A DNA stretch of 59,012 bases. Origin: an uncultured Faecalibacterium sp. GTDB taxonomy: Bacteria; Bacillota; Clostridia; Oscillospirales; Ruminococcaceae. The stretch is from assembly GCA_934512105.1 (NCBI GenBank), contig CAKSWQ010000011.1:1-59012 (forward strand), given 5' to 3'. The notes under the pieces are model-generated. The model was not told where the DNA came from. It saw nothing but the letters and a program-made list of their open reading frames with translations, and did not search any database. The translations under genes were made by a program, and so were the position numbers. Positions 8,375 to 16,127 of the stretch are shown here, one piece after another (the first letter of the stretch is position 1; each line of letters starts with the position of its first letter).

Positions 8375-8398
8375 GTTCCAAACCCCTCCCGTGAAAAT

Positions 8399-8434
8399 GG
8401 AGCAACGGAACGCCCGCAGGCGTTCCGTTGCTCC
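8399..8434. terminator. Perfect hairpin between asnS and mutY
   Basis: GGAGCAACGGAACGCC, loop CGCA, then the exact complement. There is no long U tract on the plus side, so it may act as a barrier or RNA-processing hairpin rather than a classical terminator. The CGCA loop core recurs in hairpins at 13913 and 54507. Confidence 0.6.
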
Positions 8435-8436
8435 GA

Positions 8437-8495
8437 AATTAAAAATAATTCTTCCGCTGAATGTTGCCAGAGCAAAGCGGAGGCAATTCTAAATC
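8437..8495. repeat. Short palindromic repeat, family 2
   Basis: Contains TTCCGCTGAATG, CAGAGCAAAGCGGAGG and AATTCTAAATC, and matches 20405-20462 (opposite orientation), 58338-58396 and, more loosely, 54386-54443. The arms CCGC/GCGG can fold into a hairpin. No gene. Confidence 0.75.
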
Positions 8496-8534
8496 ATAAA
8501 AACGCCTGACTTTTCAACAAGGAGCACAAAACAA

Positions 8535-9578
8535 GTGGAAAACATTTCGCCCGCCCTCTTGGAGTGGTTTTACAAAAACCGCCGCAGCCTGCCCTTCCGG
8601 GAGGACCCCACCCCCTACCATGTGTGGCTCAGCGAGGTGATGCTGCAGCAGACCCGGGTGTCGGCGGTGCTGCCGTATTACTACCGCTTTCTGGAAGAGC
8701 TGCCGGATATCCCCGCGCTTGCCGCCTGCGAGGAAGAAAAGCTGCATAAGCTGTGGGAAGGGCTGGGCTATTACAGCCGGGTGCGCAACCTGCAAAAGGC
8801 CGCAAAGCTCGTCTGTGCGCAGTACGGCGGGCAGCTGCCTGCCGACTACGCCGCCCTGCGTGCGCTGCCCGGCATCGGGGAGTACACCGCCGGGGCCATT
8901 GCGTCCATCAGCTTCGGGCTTCCTGTGCCCGCCGTGGACGGCAATGTGCTGCGGGTGTTTTCCCGTCTGTATAATGACCCGGGTGTTATTACAGAACCGG
9001 CGGTAAAAAAGGCCTTTACCGCCCGGGTCATGGAGCACCAGCCGCCGGAAAAGGCCGGGGATTACAATCAGGCTCTGATGGAGCTGGGCGCGCTGGTCTG
9101 CGTACCCAACGGCGCGCCTTTGTGCGGGCAGTGCCCGCTGGCGGCGCTCTGCCGCGCCCGGGCGGCGGGCACCACCGCCCAGCTGCCCCAAAAGGCAAAA
9201 CCCAAGCCCCGCAAGCTTGTGCCGGTAACGCTGGCGCTGGTGGAAAGCCCGGCGGGCTTTCTGGTGCAGCAGCGGCCGGAAAAAGGGCTGCTGGCCGGGC
9301 TGTGGCAGCCGGTATTGTGGGAGGGCGAGCATCTTTTGCAGGCCGAGGTACTGGCGCGCCTTACGGCACTGGGGCTGGACACCGGCACGGCAGCCTCCGC
9401 CGCCCTGCCCGCCGCAAAGCACATCTTTACCCACATCGAGTGGCTCATGTCCGGCGTGCAGCTGCATGTTCCGGCGCAGCGTGCCCCGGCGGGCTATGTC
9501 TGGGCAAGCCGGGAGGCACTGCGCACCACCTACACTCTGCCCGGGGCGTTCCGGGCGTATAAACCGCTGCTGCTCTGA
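8535..9578 (+). CDS. mutY: A/G-specific adenine glycosylase
   Basis: Base-excision repair enzyme that removes adenine mispaired with 8-oxoguanine. The 347-residue protein has the HhH-GPD domain (LSEVMLQQTRV with catalytic Glu; LPGIGEYTAGAI hairpin; VDGNVLRV with catalytic Asp) and a [4Fe-4S] loop CVPNGAPLCGQCPLAALC, where the first cysteine spacing is seven residues rather than the six of E. coli MutY. The C-terminal NUDIX-like domain (about 225-347) reads 8-oxoG and keeps FTHIEW. The start is GTG 8535, with AAGGAG about 10 bases upstream; no ATG competes. Confidence 0.95.
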   Translation: MENISPALLEWFYKNRRSLPFREDPTPYHVWLSEVMLQQTRVSAVLPYYYRFLEELPDIPALAACEEEKLHKLWEGLGYYSRVRNLQKAAKLVCAQYGGQLPADYAALRALPGIGEYTAGAIASISFGLPVPAVDGNVLRVFSRLYNDPGVITEPAVKKAFTARVMEHQPPEKAGDYNQALMELGALVCVPNGAPLCGQCPLAALCRARAAGTTAQLPQKAKPKPRKLVPVTLALVESPAGFLVQQRPEKGLLAGLWQPVLWEGEHLLQAEVLARLTALGLDTGTAASAALPAAKHIFTHIEWLMSGVQLHVPAQRAPAGYVWASREALRTTYTLPGAFRAYKPLLL

Positions 9579-9675
9579 GTTTGGCAATTTGCTGTAATGG
9601 ACTGCGCCAAAACCGGCACACTGCCCAAAGTGCGCCCCGCAGCACCCTCGGGGCGTGAAAATTAGGGCGCAACGG

Positions 9676-9704
9676 TTGTAATTTTGGACGGGAACGGGTA
9701 TAAT
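9676..9704 (+). promoter_or_regulatory. Sigma-A promoter of the 64-residue membrane protein
   Basis: TTGTAA, exactly 17 bases, TATAAT. The leader of about 105 bases to the start at 9820 contains a GGCGGC..GCCGCC hairpin. Confidence 0.75.
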
Positions 9705-9819
9705 AAAAGCTACAAGGCGGCGCTGACTGCCGCCGGAATCAAGATCCTTTTGCGGGACGCCCGCTGGAAAAATCAAGCTGAAACAACGTTTCAACTGCAA
9801 AAAGGAGTGTACTGAATCT

Positions 9820-10014
9820 ATGAAAAAATCTTGCTTGGTCGCTGTGATCGCTGTTCTGGCTGCTGTGGCTGGTGCGCTGGCTGCTGTGGCACTTTACCTG
9901 AACCGCCGCGAGAAGGAGCTGGACGAATACGAGCGCCTGCTGTTCGGCGAGGATGACGCAACTACCGTAGAGCCGGAGGAAGCCGCTGCTGAGGACGAGA
10001 CCGAGGCAGAATAA
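9820..10014 (+). CDS. Small anchored acidic protein, function unknown
   Basis: A 64-residue protein: short basic N-terminus, one strong membrane helix (about residues 6-28, LVAVIAVLAAVAGALAAVAL), then a charged tail ending in a run of Glu/Asp. The ribosome site AAAGGAG sits about 12 bases before ATG 9820, slightly long. It has its own promoter and terminator, so it is a monocistronic unit. No family recognised; the layout resembles the larger acidic anchored protein at 33281-33745. Confidence 0.7.
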   Translation: MKKSCLVAVIAVLAAVAGALAAVALYLNRREKELDEYERLLFGEDDATTVEPEEAAAEDETEAE

Positions 10015-10057
10015 TTCCCCTGAAATACCGGAAATTGCCGGGAAGATAAGCGCATCG

Positions 10058-10107
10058 GGGCGCACGGAGCAGTCTGTCTGAACGGACTGTCCCGGTGCGC
10101 CCTTTTT
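10058..10107 (+). terminator. Terminator after the small anchored protein
   Basis: GGGCGCACGG...CCGGTGCGCCC with an inner GCAGTC.TCTGAACGGACTGT helix, followed by TTTTT. Confidence 0.85.
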
Positions 10108-10126
10108 GTACATAAGGAGAAGGAAC

Positions 10127-11431
10127 ATGAAGCGTTTTTTGCTCTGGATCATCAGTGTGGCACTGGGTGTGGTGCTGCTGCTTGCGGCTGTGATGGGGGT
10201 AAGCTATGCACTTACCACCGAGGGCGGATGCCCGGACGGTGCGGCGCAGTTCGGCGGGCAGGCACTGGAGCCGAACGGCTCCTGCTGGCAGGTGCCGCTG
10301 CTGGGCGGCCAGCTGGATAAGGTATTTGCCAGCCCCGCCACCCTGACCGTGCAGAAGCTGGGGGTGCTGTACACCGCCCACCCGGAGATTGCCTTGCCGG
10401 ATTGGACGGGCTATGCCACCCTGACCATCCAGAATGCGGCGGGGGATGTGCTGTTTGCGGGCAGCGCAGGGGAGTACCAGAACTTCCTTTTCCCCGCGAA
10501 CGGAGAGTATAAGGCGGAGCTGACCGCGTGGCGTGTGCCCAAGGGCGGGGTCATCACCCAGTTCGAGGGCGGCAGCACCGGGCAGCTGCGCAAAAACTTA
10601 GGGCTGGAGCGCCCGGCCAAGCCCACCGGCTGGTACCGGTACAGCTTCCGCTTTACCTTGCAGGCCAGCGCGGAGGTGGAACTTTCTGCCGAGCGGGTGG
10701 AGCAGGGCGGCACGGTGGGCGTGCGCATCTCCGGCATGACCGGGGACGCCGTGCCCACCATCGAGACCGACCTTGGCAGCGTGCAGTGCGTGCGCACTGC
10801 CGAGGGCTGGCGCGCCTATATCCCGGCGGCCTACAACGCCTCCTCCGGCGGGCACGAGGTGAACATCACGGTGAACGGCGAGACCATCACCCGCACCCTG
10901 ACCGTGCTGCCGAGGGACTTCGGTACGGTGGAGGCCGAGGCCGAGGCGCCCGCTGCGGAGAGTGCCAATGCCCAGTTCCGCAGCGTCATCTGGCCGCTGT
11001 ACGAGGCTGCCGCCACTGCCAAGCAGTGGCAGGGCGGCTTTGTGCCCCCCGCCGAGGACTCCATGACCCTGGTGGACTACGGACAGATCAAGGTGACGAA
11101 CGGCCAGCAGGGCGGCCGCTCCAACTCCACAAAGCTGTACACCATCCCCGGTGCGCCCTGCCGCGCCGCAGCCAACGGCACGGTGGTGTTTGCGGGCAAT
11201 CTGGCGCTTACCGGCAACACGGTGGTCATCGACCACGGCTGCGGGCTGCGCAGCTATCTGTACGGCTTGCAGGAGCTTTCGGTCAGCAAGGGACAGACCG
11301 TGGAAAAGGGACAGGCTGTGGGTGTACTGGGCGAAGAACTGACCATGGACTTCAAGCTGGGCAGCAAGAGCGTGAACCCGCGCCTGCTGTTCCAGACCTC
11401 CGGCGGGCTGTTCTGGAAGGAAAACGGCTGA
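10127..11431 (+). CDS. Membrane-anchored M23-like protein lacking zinc ligands
   Basis: A 434-residue protein with an N-terminal anchor (about 2-25), a central beta-rich extracellular region, and a C-terminal lysostaphin/LytM-like domain (about 330-434). The M23 scaffold is visible in AAANGTVVFAGNLALTGNTV, VIDHGCGLRSYLYGL and VEKGQAVGVLGEE. The metal-binding motifs are not: the HxxxD position reads QGGRSNSTKLY, and the usual HLHF is replaced by SVNPRLLF. It is therefore probably a non-enzymatic peptidoglycan-binding or regulatory protein, like EnvC/NlpD-type partners. ATG 10127 follows AAGGAGAAGGAAC. First of three closely packed envelope genes. Confidence 0.8.
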   Translation: MKRFLLWIISVALGVVLLLAAVMGVSYALTTEGGCPDGAAQFGGQALEPNGSCWQVPLLGGQLDKVFASPATLTVQKLGVLYTAHPEIALPDWTGYATLTIQNAAGDVLFAGSAGEYQNFLFPANGEYKAELTAWRVPKGGVITQFEGGSTGQLRKNLGLERPAKPTGWYRYSFRFTLQASAEVELSAERVEQGGTVGVRISGMTGDAVPTIETDLGSVQCVRTAEGWRAYIPAAYNASSGGHEVNITVNGETITRTLTVLPRDFGTVEAEAEAPAAESANAQFRSVIWPLYEAAATAKQWQGGFVPPAEDSMTLVDYGQIKVTNGQQGGRSNSTKLYTIPGAPCRAAANGTVVFAGNLALTGNTVVIDHGCGLRSYLYGLQELSVSKGQTVEKGQAVGVLGEELTMDFKLGSKSVNPRLLFQTSGGLFWKENG

Positions 11432-11456
11432 GCCGTAGGATGCAGGAGGAACGACA

Positions 11457-12113
11457 TTGAAAAAGAGGATCATTGCATGGGCGGTGCTGCTTTCGGTATG
11501 CGCAGCAGCCCTTGGGCTGTGGTGCAGCGCCGCCGCAGGCAAAACTGCCCGCACTCTGCCCTGTGAGGAGGAGGGACTTATCCTTTCCATCACCACCTTT
11601 GACGGCAAGAGCGAATCCAAGCCCTTCCTCAAGTGTTTCGGGCATACATGGATCGGGCTGGACAACCGCACCGGGCACACGGTCTACCTGAAAGACCGCG
11701 CCATCCCGGACGGCGAGATGGTCACCTTCTCGGTCTGGGCGGTGTCGGGGCTTTCGGGGCTGCTGTTCGATCTGGAACCGTGCTATATCGCCAACTACGG
11801 CCGCTACTCCGGCAGATTGTCCCTGAGCACCAATATCGGGGAAGAGCAGCTGAAGGTCATCGAGGACTACATGGAACAGCACGATAAATGGACGGTGGAC
11901 AAAAACTGCAGCTACTGGTCGATCCATCTGTGGAACGCGGTGGTGGGCGAGGATGCCGCCCTGAAGATCCGGGGTTTTGTCTGCACGCCCGAAAAAATTG
12001 AACAGGCCTTCAGCGCCTTCGACTGTGTGGAGGTAAACAAGGACTTCTCCCGCGCAGGGGGCATCTACTGCTACAAGGACGGAGAGAGAACGGAGCTGCA
12101 ATTATGTTCGTAA
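11457..12113 (+). CDS. Secreted protein, probable permuted papain-like (NlpC/P60-type) fold
   Basis: A 218-residue exported protein with signal or anchor at about 4-28. Motifs FGHTWIGLDNRTGHTVYL and KNCSYWSIHLWNAVVG resemble, from memory, clostridial secreted proteins of the permuted papain-like fold, in which the His comes first and the catalytic Cys sits in a late N-C-S motif; assignment is by motif shape only. The start is TTG 11457 with GCAGGAGGAACGACA in front; no other start fits. It follows the M23-like gene by 25 bases and overlaps the next gene by 10 bases. Confidence 0.65.
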   Translation: MKKRIIAWAVLLSVCAAALGLWCSAAAGKTARTLPCEEEGLILSITTFDGKSESKPFLKCFGHTWIGLDNRTGHTVYLKDRAIPDGEMVTFSVWAVSGLSGLLFDLEPCYIANYGRYSGRLSLSTNIGEEQLKVIEDYMEQHDKWTVDKNCSYWSIHLWNAVVGEDAALKIRGFVCTPEKIEQAFSAFDCVEVNKDFSRAGGIYCYKDGERTELQLCS

Positions 12114-12376
12114 AATTCATCACAAGCAGGCTGCTGCGGGTCATCGTGTGCGCAGCGGCAGGGCTGTACGGCCTGTACAACGCCATCTCCTGTTTTGTCA
12201 CCCTGTATAAGGCAGGGCACCAGCCCTACCTGATGGCCGGCGCGGTGCGGTTCGATTTTCAGGGCTACTACATGATGGCCGCCATGCACGTTGGCATCTG
12301 CCTGCTTTTGGGGGTGCTGGTATGGCTCTTCCTCAAGGGAACGAAAAAACTGCGGGAAAAGACCGCGGTCCGGTGA
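12104..12376 (+). CDS. Small two-helix membrane protein, function unknown
   Basis: A 90-residue protein with helices at about 10-33 and 57-77 and a basic C-terminus. ATG 12104 lies inside the last codons of the preceding gene (10-base overlap), so translation is probably coupled; GGAGAG is found 17-20 bases upstream within that gene. No family recognised. Confidence 0.65.
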   Translation: MFVKFITSRLLRVIVCAAAGLYGLYNAISCFVTLYKAGHQPYLMAGAVRFDFQGYYMMAAMHVGICLLLGVLVWLFLKGTKKLREKTAVR

Positions 12377-12390
12377 ATTTGCAGAGTTTT

Positions 12391-12418
12391 TGTAACGTTT
12401 TTCCTCTTTGTGCGTTAT
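12391..12418 (+). promoter_or_regulatory. ECF-type promoter of the anti-sigma/sigma operon
   Basis: TGTAACGTTTT (12391-12401) and CGTTAT (12413-12418), with 16 bases between TGTAAC and CGTTAT. The AAC at -35 and CGT at -10 are hallmarks of ECF sigma promoters, and the site lies 45 bases before the anti-sigma start. This suggests autoregulation by the sigma factor at 13158. Confidence 0.7.
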
Positions 12419-12462
12419 TGGGGTGAAAGGGCACACGAAAGCCCGCAAAGGAGGAAATGACC

Positions 12463-13155
12463 ATGAAACTGGACTGTGACGTGATCCGCGACTTACTGCC
12501 CCTGTACGCCGAAAAGCTTGCCAGCCCCGCCAGCAGTGCGCTGGTGGAGCAGCACCTTGCAGACTGCCCCGCCTGCCGTGCGGAACTGGAACAGATGGAA
12601 AAGCCGGTGCCGGTGCAGCCGGAACCCCAGCCGGATGCACCGCTGCTGGGCATCCGAAAGACCTTGCAGAAAAAGAGCATCCGCATAGCGGCGGCAGCGG
12701 TTCTGGCAGTGCTGTGCGCTTTTGGACTGGTGTTCTGGATGGGCGGCGCAAAAACGCCGGTAACGGCAGAACAGGCAAAGATCTGGACTTACAACAAAAA
12801 AGAAAACGAGGCCAACCTCTGTGTGCTGGAAGTGCAGGGCGAAAACGTCTGGCTGGAACTGGAAGGCTCCTTTAACTGGGGCAAACCATCCGTTACCGTC
12901 CGGGCGGTGCGCTATACCTTCCCGCACGTCCATGCCGCGCTGGAAGGACTGCTGGGCACATCGGCTTCCGATACCAGCATCACAGTCTCCGGCACGCAGC
13001 TGCTGACGGTGCAATGCGCCGATGAGAACCTTTATTACAGGGACGGTCAGCAGGTGAAGCGGTTCATCCTGAAAAAAGAGGATGGGACACAGACCTATGT
13101 TTATGAATCTGAGGATGTAGTCACACAGGAATACGGCGTGTTTGAGAAGGGCTGA
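12463..13155 (+). CDS. Zinc-finger anti-sigma factor (membrane)
   Basis: A 230-residue type II membrane protein. The N-terminal ZAS domain shows MKLDCDVIRDLLPLYAE and the HLADCPACRAEL zinc motif (H-x3-C-x2-C), which binds and restrains an ECF sigma factor. One membrane helix (about 70-90) leads to an extracellular sensor domain with no recognisable fold. ATG 12463 is preferred to ATG 12457 because AAAGGAGG ends only 2 bases before the latter. The sigma gene starts two bases after its stop. Having the anti-sigma gene first is the less common order. Confidence 0.88.
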   Translation: MKLDCDVIRDLLPLYAEKLASPASSALVEQHLADCPACRAELEQMEKPVPVQPEPQPDAPLLGIRKTLQKKSIRIAAAAVLAVLCAFGLVFWMGGAKTPVTAEQAKIWTYNKKENEANLCVLEVQGENVWLELEGSFNWGKPSVTVRAVRYTFPHVHAALEGLLGTSASDTSITVSGTQLLTVQCADENLYYRDGQQVKRFILKKEDGTQTYVYESEDVVTQEYGVFEKG

Positions 13156-13157
13156 CT

Positions 13158-13643
13158 ATGGATATTGAAACCATCTACCGGCTCTATTTCCGGGACGTCT
13201 GCCTGTTTTTGCAGGGGCTTACCCGCAGCGAGACGCTGGCGGAGGAACTGACGCAGGAGACCTTTTTCCGGGCGCTGGACGGGTTGAAAGACTACGACGG
13301 CAAGCAGGATGTGCGGGCGTGGCTGTTCACCGTGGCGCGCAACGCCTACTACGACCACTGCCGCCGCGCAAAGCACGCCGCCCCGCTGGAGGATGCCGAA
13401 ACAAAAGCCGCCGACAGCCCGGACATCGCGCAGCTGCTGGTGGACAAGGACGCCGCCTTTACGGTGCACCAGTGCCTGCACGCGCTGGAAGAGCCTTATA
13501 AAGAGGTGTTCAGCCTGCGGGTGTTCGGCGAGCTGCCCTTTGACCGTATCGGGGCGATTTTTGGTCACAATGCCGCATGGGCGCGGGTGACCTATTACCG
13601 CGCCAAGACCCGCATCCAGACCATGCTGGAACAGCGGAAATGA
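13158..13643 (+). CDS. ECF (sigma-70 family) RNA polymerase sigma factor
   Basis: A 161-residue extracytoplasmic-function sigma factor. Region 2 is present (IYRLYFRDVCLFLQ, LAEELTQETFFRAL, DVRAWLFTVARNAYYDHCRR) and so is region 4 (LEEPYKEVFSLRVFGELPFDRIGAIFG). There is no region 1 or 3. Its start overlaps the end of the anti-sigma gene transcript (two-base gap), and the ribosome site lies within that gene (GAGAAGGGCTG). The promoter at 12391 matches the ECF pattern. Confidence 0.92.
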   Translation: MDIETIYRLYFRDVCLFLQGLTRSETLAEELTQETFFRALDGLKDYDGKQDVRAWLFTVARNAYYDHCRRAKHAAPLEDAETKAADSPDIAQLLVDKDAAFTVHQCLHALEEPYKEVFSLRVFGELPFDRIGAIFGHNAAWARVTYYRAKTRIQTMLEQRK

Positions 13644-13696
13644 TTGGGAATGCGCACCGCCTGAACCCTCTCAGTCTGCTCCCGTTGGTCGCATCC

Positions 13697-13724
13697 AGCT
13701 CCCCCGAAAGGGGGAGCTTTTTTG
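13697..13724 (+). terminator. Terminator after the ECF sigma gene
   Basis: AGCTCCCCCGAAAGGGGGAGCT followed by TTTTT; it lies inside a family 1-like sequence beginning CCCTCTCAGTC (13668). An almost identical terminator sits at 33781. Confidence 0.85.
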
Positions 13725-13751
13725 TGTAGCGGCAAAGCTTGCCTGCCCGGG

Positions 13752-13900
13752 AGATACCCCTTCCGTCTTGCCGCTTCGCGTCAAGCCACCTTCCCCAAGG
13801 GGACGGCTTTTGGTGGTGGCGGTAAAGTTTCCGGTATTGCCATAAGGCGTCCCCTTGGGGGAGCTGGCATCGAGCAAAGCGAGATGACTGAGGGGGTACT
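13752..13900. repeat. Intergenic repeat, family 1 (inverted orientation)
   Basis: Runs from ATACCCCTTCCGTC through CACCTTCCCCAAGGGGACGG and GGCGTCCCCTTGGGGGAGC to GACTGAGGGGGT. Opposite orientation to the copies at 4356 and 8131. No gene in the 330-base gap. Confidence 0.85.
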
Positions 13901-13912
13901 GCCTGTAAAAAA

Positions 13913-13948
13913 GTGGCTCAGAAACGCCCGCAGGCGTTTCTGAGCCAC
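13913..13948 (-). terminator. Terminator of ptsI
   Basis: GTGGCTCAGAAACGCC, loop, exact complement; on the minus strand it is followed by TTTTTTAC. Confidence 0.85.
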
Positions 13949-13975
13949 AAATTATGATAATATTTTTTCCGCGGT

Positions 13976-15619
13976 TCAGGCCTTCTCAGAGGGCTTGCTC
14001 AGGTCTACGCTGCGGATGATCTTGCGCACCGGCAGGATGCTCTTGGCGTTCATGGACAGCTCGTCCACGCCCATGCGCAGGAAGGTCTCGGTCAGGGCGG
14101 TGTCGGCGCCCAGCTCGCCGCAGATGCCTACCCAGATGCCGTGGCGGTGACCGGCTTCAATGGTCATCTTGATGGCGCGCAGCACGGCGGGGTGGTGGGG
14201 GTTGAAGAAGGGCTCCAGCTTTGCGTTCTGGCGGTCCAGTGCACAGGTGTACTGGGTCAGGTCGTTGGTGCCGATGGAGAAGAAGTCGCACTCGGCGGCC
14301 AGCTCGTCCGCGATGAGCACGGCGGCGGGGGTCTCGATCATGGTGCCCACTTCAATGTTCTGCCCCATCTTCACGCCTTCGGCGGTCAGCTCGGCGCGGC
14401 ACTCCTCCAGAACAGCCTTGGCGTCCTGCAGCTCCCGCAGGCTGGTGATCATGGGGAACATGATGCTCATGTTGCCGTAGGCGGAAGCACGCAGCAGTGC
14501 GCGCAGCTGGGTCTTGAAGAAGTCCTTGCGGGTCAGGCAGATGCGGATGGCGCGGTAGCCCAGCGCGGGGTTCTCCTCGTGATCCAGCTTCATGTAATCC
14601 ACGGTCTTGTCTGCGCCGATATCACAGGTGCGCACCACCACCTTGCGGGGTGCAAGGCTTTCCACCACCTGCTTGTAAGCCTCGAACTGGTAGTCCTCGG
14701 TGGGGAAGTCCTTGCAGTTCAGGTAAACGAACTCGGTGCGGAACAGACCCACGCCGCCGGCGTCGTTCTGCTGCACAGCGCCCACGTCGCCCATGCCGCC
14801 GATGTTGGCGAACACGTTGATGGTCTTGCCGTCCAGCGTGGTGTTGGGCTTGCCCTTCAGCTCCTGCAGCAGAGCCTGCTTTTTCTGGTCCTCCTGCTGG
14901 CGCTTTTTCAGGCTCTTGAGCAGGTCGGGGGTGGGGTCTACATACACACAGGCGTTGTAGCCGTCCACCACAGCCATCTTGCCGTCCCAGTCGTCCTGAA
15001 TATCCTTGCACTGGATCAGGGCGGGGATGTTCATGCTGCGCGCCAGAATGGCGGTGTGGCTGTTGGAGCTGCCCTCGCGGGTGATGAAGCCCAGCAGCAG
15101 GCTTTTATCCATGCGCACGGTCTCGGAGGGAGCCAGATCCTCGGCTACCAGAATGCTGGGCTCGGTGCCCTGCAGCGAAGCGTTGTCCACCCCCTGCAGA
15201 ATATCCAGCATGGCCTGCGCGATGTCCAGCACATCGGCGCTGCGGGCCTGCAGATACGGGTCGTCCATGGCAGAGAACACCGCAGCCTGATTGTTGCCGG
15301 CGGTCTTGACGGCGTACTCGGCGCACATCTTCTGCCCGTTGATGATCTCCTTGATGGCATCCACAAAGTCATCATCATCCAGCATCATGGCGTGGATGTT
15401 GAACACCTCGGCGATGTCCTCACCGGCTTCTGCCAGTGCCTTTTCGTACAGGGCGGTCTGCTGCTCAATAGCCTTCTGGCGGGCAGCCTCAAAACGCTCC
15501 AGTTCTGCGGCGGTATCTGCCACAGGAGCGGTGGAAATAGCGGTGTCTTTTTTCTTATAGATCTTCAGCTTGCCAATGGCGATGCCATTGAGCACGCTTT
15601 TGCCGGTGCCTACCTGCAT
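13976..15619 (-). CDS. ptsI: PTS enzyme I (phosphoenolpyruvate-protein phosphotransferase)
   Basis: First enzyme of the sugar phosphotransferase system: autophosphorylates from PEP and passes phosphate to HPr. The 547-residue protein has the HPr-binding/phospho-His domain with His188 in GSSNSHTAILARS and the PEP-binding barrel with GVGLFRTEFVYL, VVRTCDIGADK, SIGTNDLTQYT and the acid/base cysteine in VGICGELGAD. ATG 15619 follows GGAAGGAGAAAGTGCT. It is downstream of ptsH, but a terminator-like hairpin lies between them, probably lowering EI relative to HPr. Confidence 0.96.
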   Translation of the reverse strand: MQVGTGKSVLNGIAIGKLKIYKKKDTAISTAPVADTAAELERFEAARQKAIEQQTALYEKALAEAGEDIAEVFNIHAMMLDDDDFVDAIKEIINGQKMCAEYAVKTAGNNQAAVFSAMDDPYLQARSADVLDIAQAMLDILQGVDNASLQGTEPSILVAEDLAPSETVRMDKSLLLGFITREGSSNSHTAILARSMNIPALIQCKDIQDDWDGKMAVVDGYNACVYVDPTPDLLKSLKKRQQEDQKKQALLQELKGKPNTTLDGKTINVFANIGGMGDVGAVQQNDAGGVGLFRTEFVYLNCKDFPTEDYQFEAYKQVVESLAPRKVVVRTCDIGADKTVDYMKLDHEENPALGYRAIRICLTRKDFFKTQLRALLRASAYGNMSIMFPMITSLRELQDAKAVLEECRAELTAEGVKMGQNIEVGTMIETPAAVLIADELAAECDFFSIGTNDLTQYTCALDRQNAKLEPFFNPHHPAVLRAIKMTIEAGHRHGIWVGICGELGADTALTETFLRMGVDELSMNAKSILPVRKIIRSVDLSKPSEKA

Positions 15620-15642
15620 AGCACTTTCTCCTTCCACTTGCA

Positions 15643-15704
15643 GCCGGGCGTGCAGCGCCCGGCGTTTTGTCAAAAAAAGCCCCCGCAGTTTTCCCGCGAG
15701 GGCT
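15643..15704 (-). terminator. Internal (leaky) terminator between ptsH and ptsI
   Basis: On the minus strand AGCCCTCGC...GCGGGGGCT (15677-15704) is followed by TTTTTTTG, and then by a second hairpin GCCGGGCG...CGCCCGGC (15643-15663). By position this should let HPr be made in excess over enzyme I. Confidence 0.7.
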
Positions 15705-15722
15705 CGGCTTTTAAGCCGCGGC

Positions 15723-15980
15723 TCAGACGTTCTCGCTCAGGAACTTCTGGATTGCCTCTGCGGCTGCATCTTCATCATCGCCCTCGACCTTGACGGTCAC
15801 GGTCTCGCCCTGCTTGACGCCCATGCCCATCAGAGCCATCAGCTTGCGCATATCGCAGCTCTTGCCGTCCTTCTCGAGGGTAGCGGTGCTTGCAAAGCCC
15901 TTTACGGTCTTGACCAGCAGACCGGCGGGACGGGCATGGATGCCGCAGGCATCCTTAACAGTGTACTGAAATTCCTTCAT
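15723..15980 (-). CDS. ptsH: Phosphocarrier protein HPr
   Basis: Small PTS phosphocarrier (85 residues), accepting phosphate from enzyme I on His15 in CGIHARPAG. The fold and length are typical. In the ungapped alignment to Bacillus HPr, the regulatory Ser46 position is Lys46 (DMRKLMALMGMG), so the HPr kinase site used for Firmicute catabolite repression is absent. ATG 15980 follows TAAGGAG; an ATG two codons earlier lies too close to that site. Confidence 0.94.
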   Translation of the reverse strand: MKEFQYTVKDACGIHARPAGLLVKTVKGFASTATLEKDGKSCDMRKLMALMGMGVKQGETVTVKVEGDDEDAAAEAIQKFLSENV

Positions 15981-16068
15981 AATCATTTTCTCCTTACTTG
16001 ATCCCTCTGCCCGGGCTGCACATTCAGCCCCGGAACATGGCTTTGCCACTGGGGATTGGTATACTACT

Positions 16069-16097
16069 ATTATAAACCCGTACCGGCTTTTTTGCAC
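16069..16097 (-). promoter_or_regulatory. Probable promoter of ptsHI
   Basis: Minus-strand TATAAT with a weak GTGCAA 17 bases upstream; about 89 bases before the ptsH start. Confidence 0.5.
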
Positions 16098-16127
16098 CGT
16101 TTCATATTGCCGATTTTTGCAAGAAAA

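Noticed and set aside
14141..15793. 550-codon plus-strand frame
   Set aside because: Antisense shadow of ptsI, which has full motif support on the minus strand.
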